From Rhizophagus sp. LPA8_4_AMF (taxonomy: Eukaryota; Glomeromycota; Glomeromycetes; Glomerales; Glomeraceae): a stretch of 21,238 nt of DNA. Position 1 is the stretch's first letter, and each line of letters begins with the position of its first letter. Location of the stretch: NCBI GenBank assembly GCA_021464525.1, contig JADRCO010001220.1, positions 1 through 21,238 on the forward strand, written 5' to 3'. Under the pieces are notes generated by a model, which was not told the origin of the DNA, searched no databases, and worked only from the letters and a program-made list of their open reading frames with translations. Of the stretch, positions 1-8,588 are shown piece by piece. The translations under genes and the position numbers were made by a program.

Positions 1-360
1 AGTATCAAAATGATATCGAAATACCATTGCTTGTAAATTTCAAGTTTCTGTAAAGTAATAAAAAACATTTCACATATTATACTGAAAATAGGATCAATTT
101 ACTCAAAATACATGATGACTTTGTAAAATTTGACCTAATTTGTGAAAACTCAAAAGTATAACATACCTTTATAAAAATTAAAAAGTAGTATTTTATTATT
201 GATAAAAAACTATATAATTATGATCACTATCTATAAAATATTTTACTTAACCAGTAAATATTTCTGATAAGCTGATTGAATTCTGATTTATTAAAAATAG
301 ATAGATACAGTCAGAATTTGATATAACAATTCGCAATAAACTGATTTTGGCTTATATTGA
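1..360. other. AT-rich intergenic DNA, no gene seen
   Basis: No open frame of useful length, RNA gene or clear repeat boundary could be recognised here. The sequence is strongly AT-rich with short A and T runs and ends where the palindromic element begins. Confidence 0.5.
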
Positions 361-626
361 TAAAAAATGATCTATCCTACACATATCTTACATATATCTT
401 ACACATATCAGATACTTAAAATGTAGAAAATCTTACATAAATAATACACATATCATATACATATCAGATACTTATATATATCGTATACCTATCAGGTATC
501 TGATACGTGTATGATATATATATAAATACCTGATGTGTGTATGATATATATATTATTTATGTAAGATTTTCTACATTTTAAGTATCCGATATGTGCAAGA
601 TATATATAGGATAGATCATTTTTTTA
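361..626. mobile_element. Palindromic MITE-like element (about 266 bp)
   Basis: Almost the whole segment is one inverted repeat. The left arm starts TAAAAAATGATCTATCCTA, and the right arm ends with its reverse complement apart from one extra T in the T run. The shared internal block around ATGTAGAAAATCTTACATAA (about 421-440) is mirrored near 559-578. The centre lies near 495-505. The left arm has about 12-14 extra bases (an ACATATCTT-type duplication) relative to the right arm. The outermost bases are TA on both sides, which fits a TA target site as in Tc1/mariner-type MITEs. There is no coding capacity. It could also be an ordinary foldback sequence. Confidence 0.7.
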
Positions 627-946
627 CCAGTGTTATAACAAACTTTTTTCTTAATCCAAAATTATTTATAATTAATTTTATTACTATATAATAATTTTAT
701 TATAAATTTCATAATATTTCATATAATGAAATTTAGTTGTAAACTACTAATATGTATTTATTCATGATTAATTAATACTGATTTTTTTCTCAATTTACTA
801 ATTATCATTATAAAAAAAAGATTTCTTACTTTATTCAATTAACGATCATTGATATAAAAATAAAATATTTTTTTTATATAAGTAATATAACAGATTATTC
901 TTAATATAGTAATATAGCAAGTGTTAATTGATCAAATTATAAATAT
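627..946. other. AT-rich spacer between two TIR elements
   Basis: I see no gene or structured repeat, only A/T homopolymer runs and short direct repeats such as TAATATA. Confidence 0.4.
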
Positions 947-1257
947 TAGGCCAGTTCATAATTGTTTGATTGGCATTTTTAGTCGGGTTACATTAATTTC
1001 GTGATCAAAGTTCAATTTTAAGATGATTATGATTGATTGTGGTTGAATGGTTTAGCCAACCAATCAGATATTTGTTTTTATTTTATTTTATCCAATCCGA
1101 TATTACTTTTATTTTTTAATCGACTCGACCAAAATGATCTACATTTTTGGTGGTTCACAAAAATTGGTTTGTTGATCATTCTACAGTTAAAATTTATTGG
1201 TTAAAATTTTGTGCAATACGTTCAAAAAAGCCGATTGAACAATTCTAAACTGGCCTA
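947..1257. mobile_element. TIR element (MITE-like), TA-flanked
   Basis: The left end GGCCAGTTCATAATTGTTTG and the right end are imperfect inverted repeats of about 26 bp with roughly five mismatches; the right end finishes in GGCCT preceded by AATTCTAAACT. Both ends are bounded by TA (947-948 and 1256-1257), consistent with a TA target duplication. The interior is AT-rich and has no open frame, so the element is non-autonomous. The superfamily is not certain; a Tc1/mariner-type origin is inferred only from the TA flanks. Confidence 0.65.
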
Positions 1258-1307
1258 TTTGTTATTATAGATCAAAAAACCCCCATTTTTTTTAATTATA
1301 CTTCACT

Positions 1308-2589
1308 ATGTCTTCTAAAAAAAATGAGTTATATTATTTATAAGATAAAAGTAAGAGCTTTATTTGTCTTAATAATTTATTCATGTCAAATACTGAACTT
1401 ACTAAATATTATAACATCAAGCCTAATATAGTAGGATCTTAGACATCTCTTATATAACTCACATTTAAGTTTGTGTAGAGTTTATATATAAATTCTGGCC
1501 AAAATTATGTATTACAAAGATATTTTTTAAAAATTTCTTATCCTACATACTCTGTATTTAAACTATTTAGTAATTGAATTTTTACAATTTTAGATTTGTT
1601 GAATTCATCTTAATAAAAGGAATTAATCCAATGATAGTAAGATTATATTTCTAGCATAAATATTAACTGAGTTATTACAAATAATATATTTTACTATATG
1701 TTACTTATGAGTTATATAAAAGTTATTCAAAGTCCTAATACAGTTAGTGATATTTTAAAAAGAAAATCTAAATATTTATCTATTTCTAATTTTAAACAGA
1801 ATAAGAAAAGGTTTAAGAATTAATATATAAAGAAATAAGTAAGTAGTTAGTATTTAGATGTCTCAGTTATATTGCTTACCAAAACTTATTTAACAAAGTT
1901 TTGTCAAAATCTGAAACTTAATAACTTTATTTTTAATGAAAAAACTAATTAATCCAAAATTTTCCTAAACTTTAAATGAGTTTAGGAAACATAAAAATAG
2001 TTTTACCAATTATCTTTACTATAAAAAATAGTTTTAGATTTAATTTTGCCAAAACTTAAATTTTAAAAAATTAGTTTTGGCAAGCAACATTAATCTCAGT
2101 TTTTGTTTATAAATCAAATGTTATGTAAAGATATATTACAACAAAAGGCCAAACTGTTTGTAAATAAATTTGGTATTACAGGATTTAATGCATCTGCAGG
2201 TTGATTAACTAATTTAAAAAAAAAAAATAATCTTTGATTATATGTTAAATCAGGTAAGGCTGCTAGTACATCTTATATTAATAAGTTTAATGAATATCAG
2301 GCAATAATTACCAAAAATTATGTGAATATAATTTGCAAAATATTTACAATTGTGACAAAATAGGTAATCTAAATTAATTAATTTTAAAAAAACTTTTTTA
2401 TATTAAATCTTTTATTTTTTTTTTTACCCAGCTCTTTTTTGGCAATTAAAACCTTTAAAAATATTTTCACAAGATCCTGTAGTTGGAACTAAAAAATTCA
2501 AAAACAGAATTACCATTTTACTAACATGTAATGCTACAGATAAAGATAAACTCAAGCCGTTATTTATATATAAGTATAAAATCGCTTGA
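1308..2589 (+). pseudogene. Decayed pogo/Tigger-like transposase
   Basis: Several fragments read in order like a pogo-superfamily (Tigger/CENP-B-type) transposase. An MSSKK-type start lies near 1308. The second helix-turn-helix region is at about 2118-2330, with AKLFVNKFGITGFNAS and, after a stop, LYVKSGKAAST. Next comes YNCDKI, matching the family YNADET around the first catalytic Asp. The DDE-domain piece LFWQLKPLKIF then continues through GTKKFKNRITILL to a TGA at 2587. Between YNCDKI and LFW lies a GT-AG segment (about 2364-2431) that looks like a true intron. In-frame stops fall where Trp or Arg is expected (TGG to TGA, CGA to TGA), and there is at least one frameshift. The C-terminal catalytic half is missing. 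A 227-bp element interrupts the gene at 1867-2093. Confidence 0.75.
1861..2101. mobile_element. TIR element inserted in the transposase pseudogene
   Basis: The element at 1867-2093 begins TTATATTGCTTACCAAAACT. Its right end, read in reverse complement, is TTAATGTTGCTTGCCAAAAC, so the TIR is about 20 bp with one indel. It is flanked by a direct repeat of TCTCAG (1861-1866 and 2094-2099), which extends to the 8-mer TCTCAGTT if the next two bases are counted. An 8-bp target duplication would fit a hAT-type MITE. Removing the element puts the upstream and downstream transposase fragments side by side (MSQFLFINQMLCKD), which supports the boundaries. Confidence 0.7.
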
Positions 2590-2650
2590 TTTCTTTATAG
2601 TATATTTGTGTATATTTGTTAAAGATAGTGTAAATTATTATTGGAATAAC

Positions 2651-2806
2651 ACTAGTCAAAATAGGACAATTTGACCTCAATTTGACTAGGTTGAATATAA
2701 GTTTAATTATGGCCTGATCTGTGTCAAATTGAGGTCAATATTTTTGGCACAGTTCGAGTGCCAATTGACTAAGGTTTGACCAAATTATTTGACTATTATT
2801 TAGACC
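2651..2806. repeat. Inverted-repeat unit, possible small MITE
   Basis: A perfect 16-bp inverted repeat is present: TTGACCTCAATTTGAC at 2671-2686 and its complement at 2723-2738. Outside it, TAGTCAAA near 2653 and TTTGACTA near 2790 are also inverted, suggesting an element of about 150 bp. The outer boundaries are weak and no target duplication was identified. Confidence 0.45.
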
Positions 2807-2960
2807 TAATTAGTAATTCAACTTTTATTACATATTTATTTAACTTAAATTTTAAGACAAATTATGATCTATTGGTAGTCAATTTTTACTAAATTTAGTT
2901 AATGTAGTTCTGAATTTATAATTTTATTAAGTATTTCTATTATATTACAAATATACTATA

Positions 2961-3514
2961 TAGTATTCCTTAAACTGGTTTGCAAGCAAATTTGCCTGCA
3001 ATTTTATTTTTTAATTAAAGACATTTTTAAATGACATAAAATATTTTATTAAATAAATCAATATTTTTTTTAATAAATTTTATGGAATTTTCTAAGTAAA
3101 AATCAAAAAAAAAGTTCAATTTAGTTAATGATTTTTTAAAAGTAAATGATCGATAAATTATTATAAATAATGACTAAATCTTTTAAATTGAAATATCTAT
3201 TTATTTATTAACCCTAAAAATATAAAATTACTACCATTTGATGCATTTAAATGAGAAGAATCTGATAGAATAAAAATTATCCTTCTACAAATATTATGTG
3301 ATAGGATATTTTATAAAATCTAAAAACTTATAAATTAATATAACTTTCTATCTATTAATTTTGGAAATATAAATTTATTACCATTAAATACGCCTTAATA
3401 AGAGGAATCTAACAAACCTAATTTCATCTTTTTATGATCATTAGATCCTTTAGATATCTTAAAAATTCAAAATTTTTAAAATTAGTATTGACCCTTACAG
3501 TTTAAGGAATACTA
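2961..3514. mobile_element. TIR-bounded element of about 550 bp, TA-flanked
   Basis: AGTATTCCTTAAACTG at 2962-2977 is perfectly complementary to CAGTTTAAGGAATACT at 3498-3513, and TA lies at both outer edges (2961-2962 and 3513-3514). The interior is AT-rich with no open frame. It is probably a non-autonomous TA-target DNA transposon; the TIR does not extend beyond 16-17 bp. Confidence 0.55.
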
Positions 3515-3618
3515 AATATACTTTCTATTTAATTGCTATTTAATTCTGCTCTTAATATCTAATATTTTTATGTAAATTATTATTTTTAATAAAAAATGTA
3601 ATATTATTATAAAAGATA

Positions 3619-3865
3619 TACAGTTGACCCTCTCTATAGGTACACTCTTCAGGACTAAAAATAAAAAGTATAATTATAATAAATAGTGCCTATACCCTAT
3701 ATAGAGGAATTTTTATATAGTATTACTAAGTATTAGTTCCAAAGGGGTGACTATAAAAACCTTGTGATTATAGAGGGGGTGTTTTATATAGCATTAATAT
3801 ATATTAGTTTTTAGATTTATATGATGTGATTGTACAGGAGGTATCTATAAAAGGAGTTGACTGTA
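3619..3865. mobile_element. pogo/Tigger-type MITE with TA target duplication
   Basis: The left end is CAGTTGACCCTCTCTATAGG. The right end, in reverse complement, is CAGTCAACTCCTTTTATAGA. Both begin CAGT, as pogo/Fot1/Tigger terminal repeats do, and the element of 243 bp (3621-3863) is bounded by TA on each side. Internal CTCTATAG and GGAGGTATCTATA blocks are further imperfect complements. No protein is encoded. Mobilisation by a transposase like the decayed one at 1308-2589 is an inference from the shared superfamily. Confidence 0.75.
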
Positions 3866-3924
3866 TTGTAAAATCTAATTGTAAAATCTACATACCCTCT
3901 TATTTAGAATCTTAGATTTAATAT

Positions 3925-4425
3925 ATTATAAGCCATAATTGACTTTTAACCAAAATTACCCTTTTTTATTAAAACTTAAAATTATTTTTTGCAAAAATCT
4001 TAACATTTAGTAGTTCAATTTTAATGAACTATTTTTTAAATTATAAAGTTCAATAAGAATTAATACAAAATAAAAATGATTATTAAAATTGAACTATTAG
4101 ATATTAATATATTATTAGTAAAAATAATTTTTTTGATTTTTAAAAATGGGTTAATTTGCATTTAATATAATCTATTCTAAAAATGTTTAAAATCCTTTCC
4201 ACCTTCTATCAAATCAGCTGATTTCTGGTATACCCTAAATATCCCTAATGGATTTTTAGCCAAAATTACTTTTTTGCTAAATTTAAAAATTATTTTTTGC
4301 AAATTTTTTAACATTTAATAATTTAATTTTAATGAACATTTTTTAAATTGTAAAACTTAATGAGAGTTATAAAATAAAAAAAAATTCATTAAATTGAACT
4401 ACTAAATGTTAAAAAAATTGCATAA
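3925..4425. repeat. Two diverged direct copies of a hairpin-forming repeat
   Basis: A block of about 150-190 bp near 3925-4115 recurs near 4243-4425 with similar order of landmarks: AACCAAAATTAC versus AGCCAAAATTAC, then ATTATTTTTTGCAAA, then TAACATTTA, then TTTTAATGAAC. Each copy contains its own inverted arms. In the second copy they are TTTTTTAACATTTAATAATT (left, about 4304-4323) and TACTAAATGTTAAAAAAATT (right, about 4400-4419). The copies differ at many positions, so the duplication is old. It is non-coding. Confidence 0.6.
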
Positions 4426-4679
4426 CTCTAATTTTTAACTTTTTAAAAATAGGTTAATTTAGTGTTAATTTGCTATTAAAAATGAAATTTATAACTTATT
4501 TTAAAAATATTTAAATTTTACTGAAAGTACAATATTTATATTTTATATAACATTATCAATTTTTTTTTTTTTTTGTTTAAATAACTAAGTTTAAGTTATT
4601 TTAAATAGCAAAACCTGTTATAAATTAACATATTAATTATAATATACTTGGGTATTCTTAATATAAAGTAGAGGTATAT
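4426..4679. other. AT-rich spacer with a T16 run
   Basis: I see nothing gene-like. There is a run of about 16 T near 4560-4574 and short AT repeats only. Confidence 0.4.
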
Positions 4680-4741
4680 GATATTAAAATATAAACTGGT
4701 CCAAATTTAGAAGTTATACATTTGCATATAATAGTATTAAC
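4680..4741. repeat. Dispersed repeat, AT-decayed copy
   Basis: This stretch (ATAAACTGGTCC, then ATTTAGAAGTTATACATTTG) is a diverged copy of the sequence at 19360-19420 near the other end of the window (ATAAACTGGCCC, then GTTTAGGAGTTACGCACTTG), with a partial third copy at 19457-19493. Where the right-flank copies have CACGTG this copy has CATATA, and the other differences are mostly C to T or G to A in this copy. Confidence 0.6.
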
Positions 4742-5123
4742 ATAAATTCTGTCAAGTTTGTACATTAATTCATACATTTCACTATACATTAAGGAATCCC
4801 TAATATGCTTACCTTGCTTACCTTTTTAATTGTAAAGAATTATTGTATTATAAATTTAATTTTAGCTAGCATTATAAATTTGACCAGAATTATAGTTATA
4901 AGCTATCTAATTTGGCCAAAATTATAAAGAAAATAGTCCATTTGAATTGGAAATACTTTAAGAAATAGAAAAGAAGATAAGAATAAAGAAAATCAAAATC
5001 TGGGTGATTTTTGTATTATAGGTATTACAAAATACAAATTATAATAGAATTTTATATAGAATTTTTTTATGTATAGTAACAATTTTAATTCTGGCTAAAT
5101 GTTGTGCCCTTATATAATAGTAA
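4742..5123. repeat. AT-rich spacer with a weak TIR pair
   Basis: ATTTGACCAGAATTA (4878-4892) is nearly complementary to TAATTCTGGCTAAAT (5086-5100), two mismatches in 15, which could mark a 223-bp MITE remnant. A related TTTGGCCAAAATTATA lies at about 4911-4926. No target duplication is clear and no gene is visible. Confidence 0.35.
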
Positions 5124-5410
5124 TACCGTATATCGCGGGCCATAGTACCCCCCATGCATAGTACCCCTCTTGAAAAATTTCATAGAATTGTATAGTACCT
5201 GGGGGGATATTTTACAATTAACTCGTGATCCAGTGATCCGATTCGAGCCATCTTTTTTTTGTTTGATAGCTCTCATTGAGCTCTTCAAAATAAAAAAGAG
5301 ATCGCTCAAATTGGACCGGTAGTTAAGTTTTGTTTAGTACCCGGGGGTACAGGGTCAAACCCCCGATTTTTGCAAGATACCCGGGGTACTGTGGCCCGCG
5401 ATATACGGTA
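5124..5410. mobile_element. Well-preserved MITE with GC-rich 28-bp TIRs
   Basis: The left end TACCGTATATCGCGGGCCA is perfectly repeated in inverted orientation at the right end, and the match continues (AGTACCCC) with a single T/C difference. TA stands at each edge (5124-5125 and 5409-5410), so the element proper is 5126-5408, 283 bp. The motif AGTACC recurs several times inside. It is far richer in G+C and CpG than the surroundings and its TIRs are nearly identical, which points to a younger insertion than the other elements here. It ends 122 bp before the thioesterase start codon. No product is encoded. Confidence 0.85.
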
Positions 5411-5532
5411 ATACCTGCGCAAGACCGAAATCAATTTTAGCCAATCAAAATACTTGTCGATCAACCAATTAAGTTAATTCTCGAATCACATGACACGCAC
5501 TTAACGATAACTTTACTTTTAAACTGAATAAA
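5411..5532 (+). promoter_or_regulatory. Probable promoter/5'UTR of the thioesterase gene
   Basis: This is the short stretch between the MITE and the start codon. It contains two CCAAT boxes (5441-5445 and 5465-5469), typical of fungal promoters bound by the HAP/NF-Y complex. No TATA box stands out. The start codon sits in an A-rich context (GAATAAAATGG). Because the MITE replaces whatever lay further upstream, regulatory elements could reside in the transposon. Confidence 0.5.
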
Positions 5533-6738
5533 ATGGCTTCAAATTTAACTAAAGTTATTCAAAATGCTCGTAAAAAACATACAGCTACCGTGTTCTTTTT
5601 GCATGTAAGGTTTTTTATGCTGTAAATTATCTCTTTTTTATTAAAAAAAAAAAAATTTTTTTACATATTTTTCACGTAGGGTTTGGGTGATAGCGGAAAT
5701 GGTTGGGCTCCTGTGACAGAAGAAATGGGCTACACATTAGAACATGTCAAATTCATTCTTCCAGACGCGTAATTCAGCATTTCATTTTTTAAATTTAATT
5801 CCCTTCTTTCTCTAACCGTTCTATGTTATTTAATTAGTCCTATTCGACCAGTAGCAGTTAATGGTGGCGCTAGAATGCGCGCATGGTATTTTAATTGGTA
5901 TTTGTGTTTGATTATGGATTTTGTATGGAGATAATATTTTATTCTTTTATTAAGGTATGACATTTATGCGTTGTCGAATGCTGAAGATATCCTTAAACAA
6001 AGATTAGACGATGAAGGAGTTTTACTGTCTGTTGCTTCAGGTAATGTATCATTCAACTTTACAATAATTTTAAAGAGAATCTAAAATTGTTTTCAATTAT
6101 ATAGTAAATCGTCTTATTCGTGATGAGATTGACGCGGGTATTCCTTCAAATCGTATTGTTATTGGAGGATTCTCCCAAGGAGCGGCAGTTGGAATCACTA
6201 TTGGATTATTATCCGAATACCCCTTCGCCGGAATTATAGGGTAAATTATTATTGGAACCGTCATTTAATTTAGAATTTTTATTCTAAGGATTTTACTTAT
6301 ACGCTAATTATTTATTATTACAGTCTGAGTGGATATATTCCTCTGAAAGAAAAAACATTCACCGTATGATTCTTTGTATATTATCGTATAAAGTTAATTA
6401 ATTTTCATTTTAAGTTAATTAAATTAATCTTTATATTAATAGATGGCCACTGACGCAAATAAGAATACACCTATTTTTTTGGGACACGGTGACTGTGATG
6501 AGGTATTTTATTTCGATTTGGATTTACGATATAATAAATAATGACTGATTAAATTTGTTTAAAGATTTTGCCTTATCAAATCGGGAAGTTATCATATGAA
6601 CTTGTTAAATCAAAGGGATATCCCGTAACATTTAAAACTTACAATGGTATGGGTCATCATACTTCTCAAAAAGAAATTAAAGACATGATTTCGTTCTTGC
6701 AAGAAGTAATTCCTGATCAGGATTCAGAAAAAATATGA
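5533..6738 (+). CDS. APT1: Acyl-protein thioesterase 1 (LYPLA-type)
   Basis: An alpha/beta-hydrolase of the phospholipase/carboxylesterase family, which in eukaryotes removes palmitate from S-acylated proteins and can also act on lysophospholipids; expected to be cytosolic. Eight exons: 5533-5604, 5680-5768, 5838-5885, 5955-6040, 6105-6240, 6324-6363, 6443-6502, 6565-6738. They join without frame error to 234 aa, close to the roughly 230 aa of the family. Visible landmarks are the oxyanion-region motif FLHGLGDSGNGW, the nucleophile elbow GGFSQGAA (Ser122), HGDCDE with catalytic Asp176, and GMGHH with catalytic His208. The catalytic triad is complete. All introns are GT-AG and 60-81 nt. There is no signal peptide. 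The start is the first ATG after stops in all frames and gives the normal family N-terminus. Confidence 0.96.
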
Positions 6739-7019
6739 AGTGATTTGCCTCACCTAATTTGTTGGAATATTTATTCAAGTTTATCATTTAAATTTTATAA
6801 ATCTTTTATCTTCGTGTAATATAATATAATAATTATAATACGAAATGCTAATGGTATTATTATTTGAAATATGATTTGTTAAAATGATCATGTAAATCAC
6901 AATTTTTTTGTGAAACAAAAACTAAGTAATACGCCAACTAAGCCACCTAAATTTAATAAATTCCTTCTTTCACATTCCCTAACAAATAAATCTTATTTTC
7001 ATTTGTTAAAAGAAGGTTA
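6739..7019. other. Intergenic region between thioesterase and basic protein
   Basis: AT-rich, with AATATAATAATTATAAT-type sequence that could act in 3' end formation of the thioesterase transcript, followed by the presumed promoter of the downstream gene. No clear TATA or CCAAT element was identified. Confidence 0.4.
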
Positions 7020-8078
7020 ATGGAAGATTTACCTATAAGAACAAATTCAACGATTTCACAAAATGATTTTAAAGAAACAACGGCAATACTTCGATTTGAA
7101 GTACCTTTAAAAAAAGGCCAAGGAAATAACGTAATTTATTTTCCTGACTTAATTAACCCTCCAAAAGAAACAACAAATGATCAAAAAATCATTAATACGA
7201 ATGATTTTTCATCAGATCAACAACATTTAGATGATGAAATGGCTTTAGAAAATTTTGTAGTATCAGAAACTGCAGATTTTTTAGAACATATGGCCATTGA
7301 AAAACGTCCTGAACCGAAGTTCTACGCGATTTCAAGAAAAAATACTATTCCCGGATTTTTTGGTGCCGGAACGAATACAAATCCACCTGAAAATATTCTT
7401 CAATTTTTTAAAAATGAACAATCAAATAATAATATGACTACTACGTCCACTTCTAATATTACTGGAACAACTGAAAATAATGAAAACAAAATTATAAATA
7501 AACAAATTAAAAGAACAAGAAAGAATGCTACAACAAAATCAAAAGGCAAAAAGACCATTAAGCAAGAAGAAAAGTTAGCGGTGGCTAATGAAACAGTTGT
7601 TAGCAGTGGTACATCGTCATCAAAAAAAACAAAGAGAGAACCACCTCAACAATCAGAAACAAAAACGAAAAAACAAAGGACTAAAGCTAATGAAGGGAAT
7701 AAAACAATTATCAAGGAAGTTCAAAAATTGTTAGAAAAGCGTAAACGTCGTAAAGAAAAAAAAATGATTAAAGATGGCTCTACAAATAATGTAGCAAATA
7801 GTTCTTCAAAGAATTCATCTCCCGTAACAAAACCACTAATATCTGTAAAGAATGTTGAAGATTCTCCATCATCATCATCATCTCCCGATTCGTCCCCCAA
7901 AAGAAAAAGCCTGTCTGAAGTTCGTTCGCGAAGTTCTTCTACTTCATCTACAGTAACTTCTACAAAAGCGAACAAAGTGAATGCCAAATCAAATTCAAAA
8001 GTTAATAATCCAAATAATTATAATGCAGAGAGTTCTTCTACAGCAACGACAATAACTTCCGATTCTACTACTCCATGA
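7020..8078 (+). CDS. Uncharacterised basic, Ser-rich, probably nuclear protein
   Basis: I do not recognise this 352-aa protein. It is a single exon, unlike its heavily split neighbours. Residues 1-135 look like the only folded part, with hydrophobic and aromatic stretches such as AILRFEVPLKKGQGNNVIYF and FYAISRKNTIPGFFGAG. Residues 136-160 are Asn/Thr-rich. Three lysine/arginine clusters follow (161-181, 202-221, 235-250, including KRKRRKEKK), resembling nuclear localisation signals. Residues 255-352 are Ser/Thr-rich with SSSSSPDSSPKRK, possible phosphorylation sites. There is no signal peptide or membrane segment. Codon use and the long open frame support a real gene. A nuclear or chromatin role is only an inference from composition. 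Confidence 0.8.
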   Translation: MEDLPIRTNSTISQNDFKETTAILRFEVPLKKGQGNNVIYFPDLINPPKETTNDQKIINTNDFSSDQQHLDDEMALENFVVSETADFLEHMAIEKRPEPKFYAISRKNTIPGFFGAGTNTNPPENILQFFKNEQSNNNMTTTSTSNITGTTENNENKIINKQIKRTRKNATTKSKGKKTIKQEEKLAVANETVVSSGTSSSKKTKREPPQQSETKTKKQRTKANEGNKTIIKEVQKLLEKRKRRKEKKMIKDGSTNNVANSSSKNSSPVTKPLISVKNVEDSPSSSSSPDSSPKRKSLSEVRSRSSSTSSTVTSTKANKVNAKSNSKVNNPNNYNAESSSTATTITSDSTTP

Positions 8079-8588
8079 TATCATTGCATTCTTATATTTA
8101 TCAGTTTAAATTAATTTCTTTGCAAAGAATTTTTGTTTCGAATTTTTTTTTATGTATATAGTAAAATGCCTTGTAATATAAATATCTATAATTTAATTAT
8201 AGAAATCTAAATACAAGAAGATTACTTTAATCTCTCGTTATTTATTCATATACTTTATATCAAGTGTCATATATTTAATGTAATTTAATACGAAACAGCG
8301 AATTAAAAAAAAATTGACAAATAAAAATCTGATTTAATAAGTTTGTACCTTAATTTATTTATTTCGATCCAAATTTAGATAACCAAAAACCGGAAAAAAA
8401 AACTATATAACCCTACAATTCTAGAATTTCCAAAAATAAAATACACGTACAAGATTTTTATAAGGAAGAGGATGGAGGAATAGTATTACTTTGTTGTAAA
8501 CGGAATAATGGTCAATTTAGAAAGTAAGAAGGTTTGTATATAAACTATATAATAATAAAAATAAAACTATTATAGCATATTATTACGA
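8079..8588. other. Convergent 3' ends, no additional gene
   Basis: This lies between the stop codon of the plus-strand basic protein and the last exon of the minus-strand kinesin, so it should hold both 3'UTRs and polyadenylation sites. AT-rich, with several AATAAA-like hexamers on both strands. I see no RNA gene or repeat. Confidence 0.45.

Noticed and set aside
5085..5309. 74-codon minus-strand open frame over the left part of the MITE
   Set aside because: It lies across a TIR element, has no recognisable features, and its composition follows the repeat.
7721..7987. 88-codon minus-strand frame rich in Asp and Phe
   Set aside because: Antisense shadow of the Ser/Lys-rich part of the plus-strand basic protein gene.
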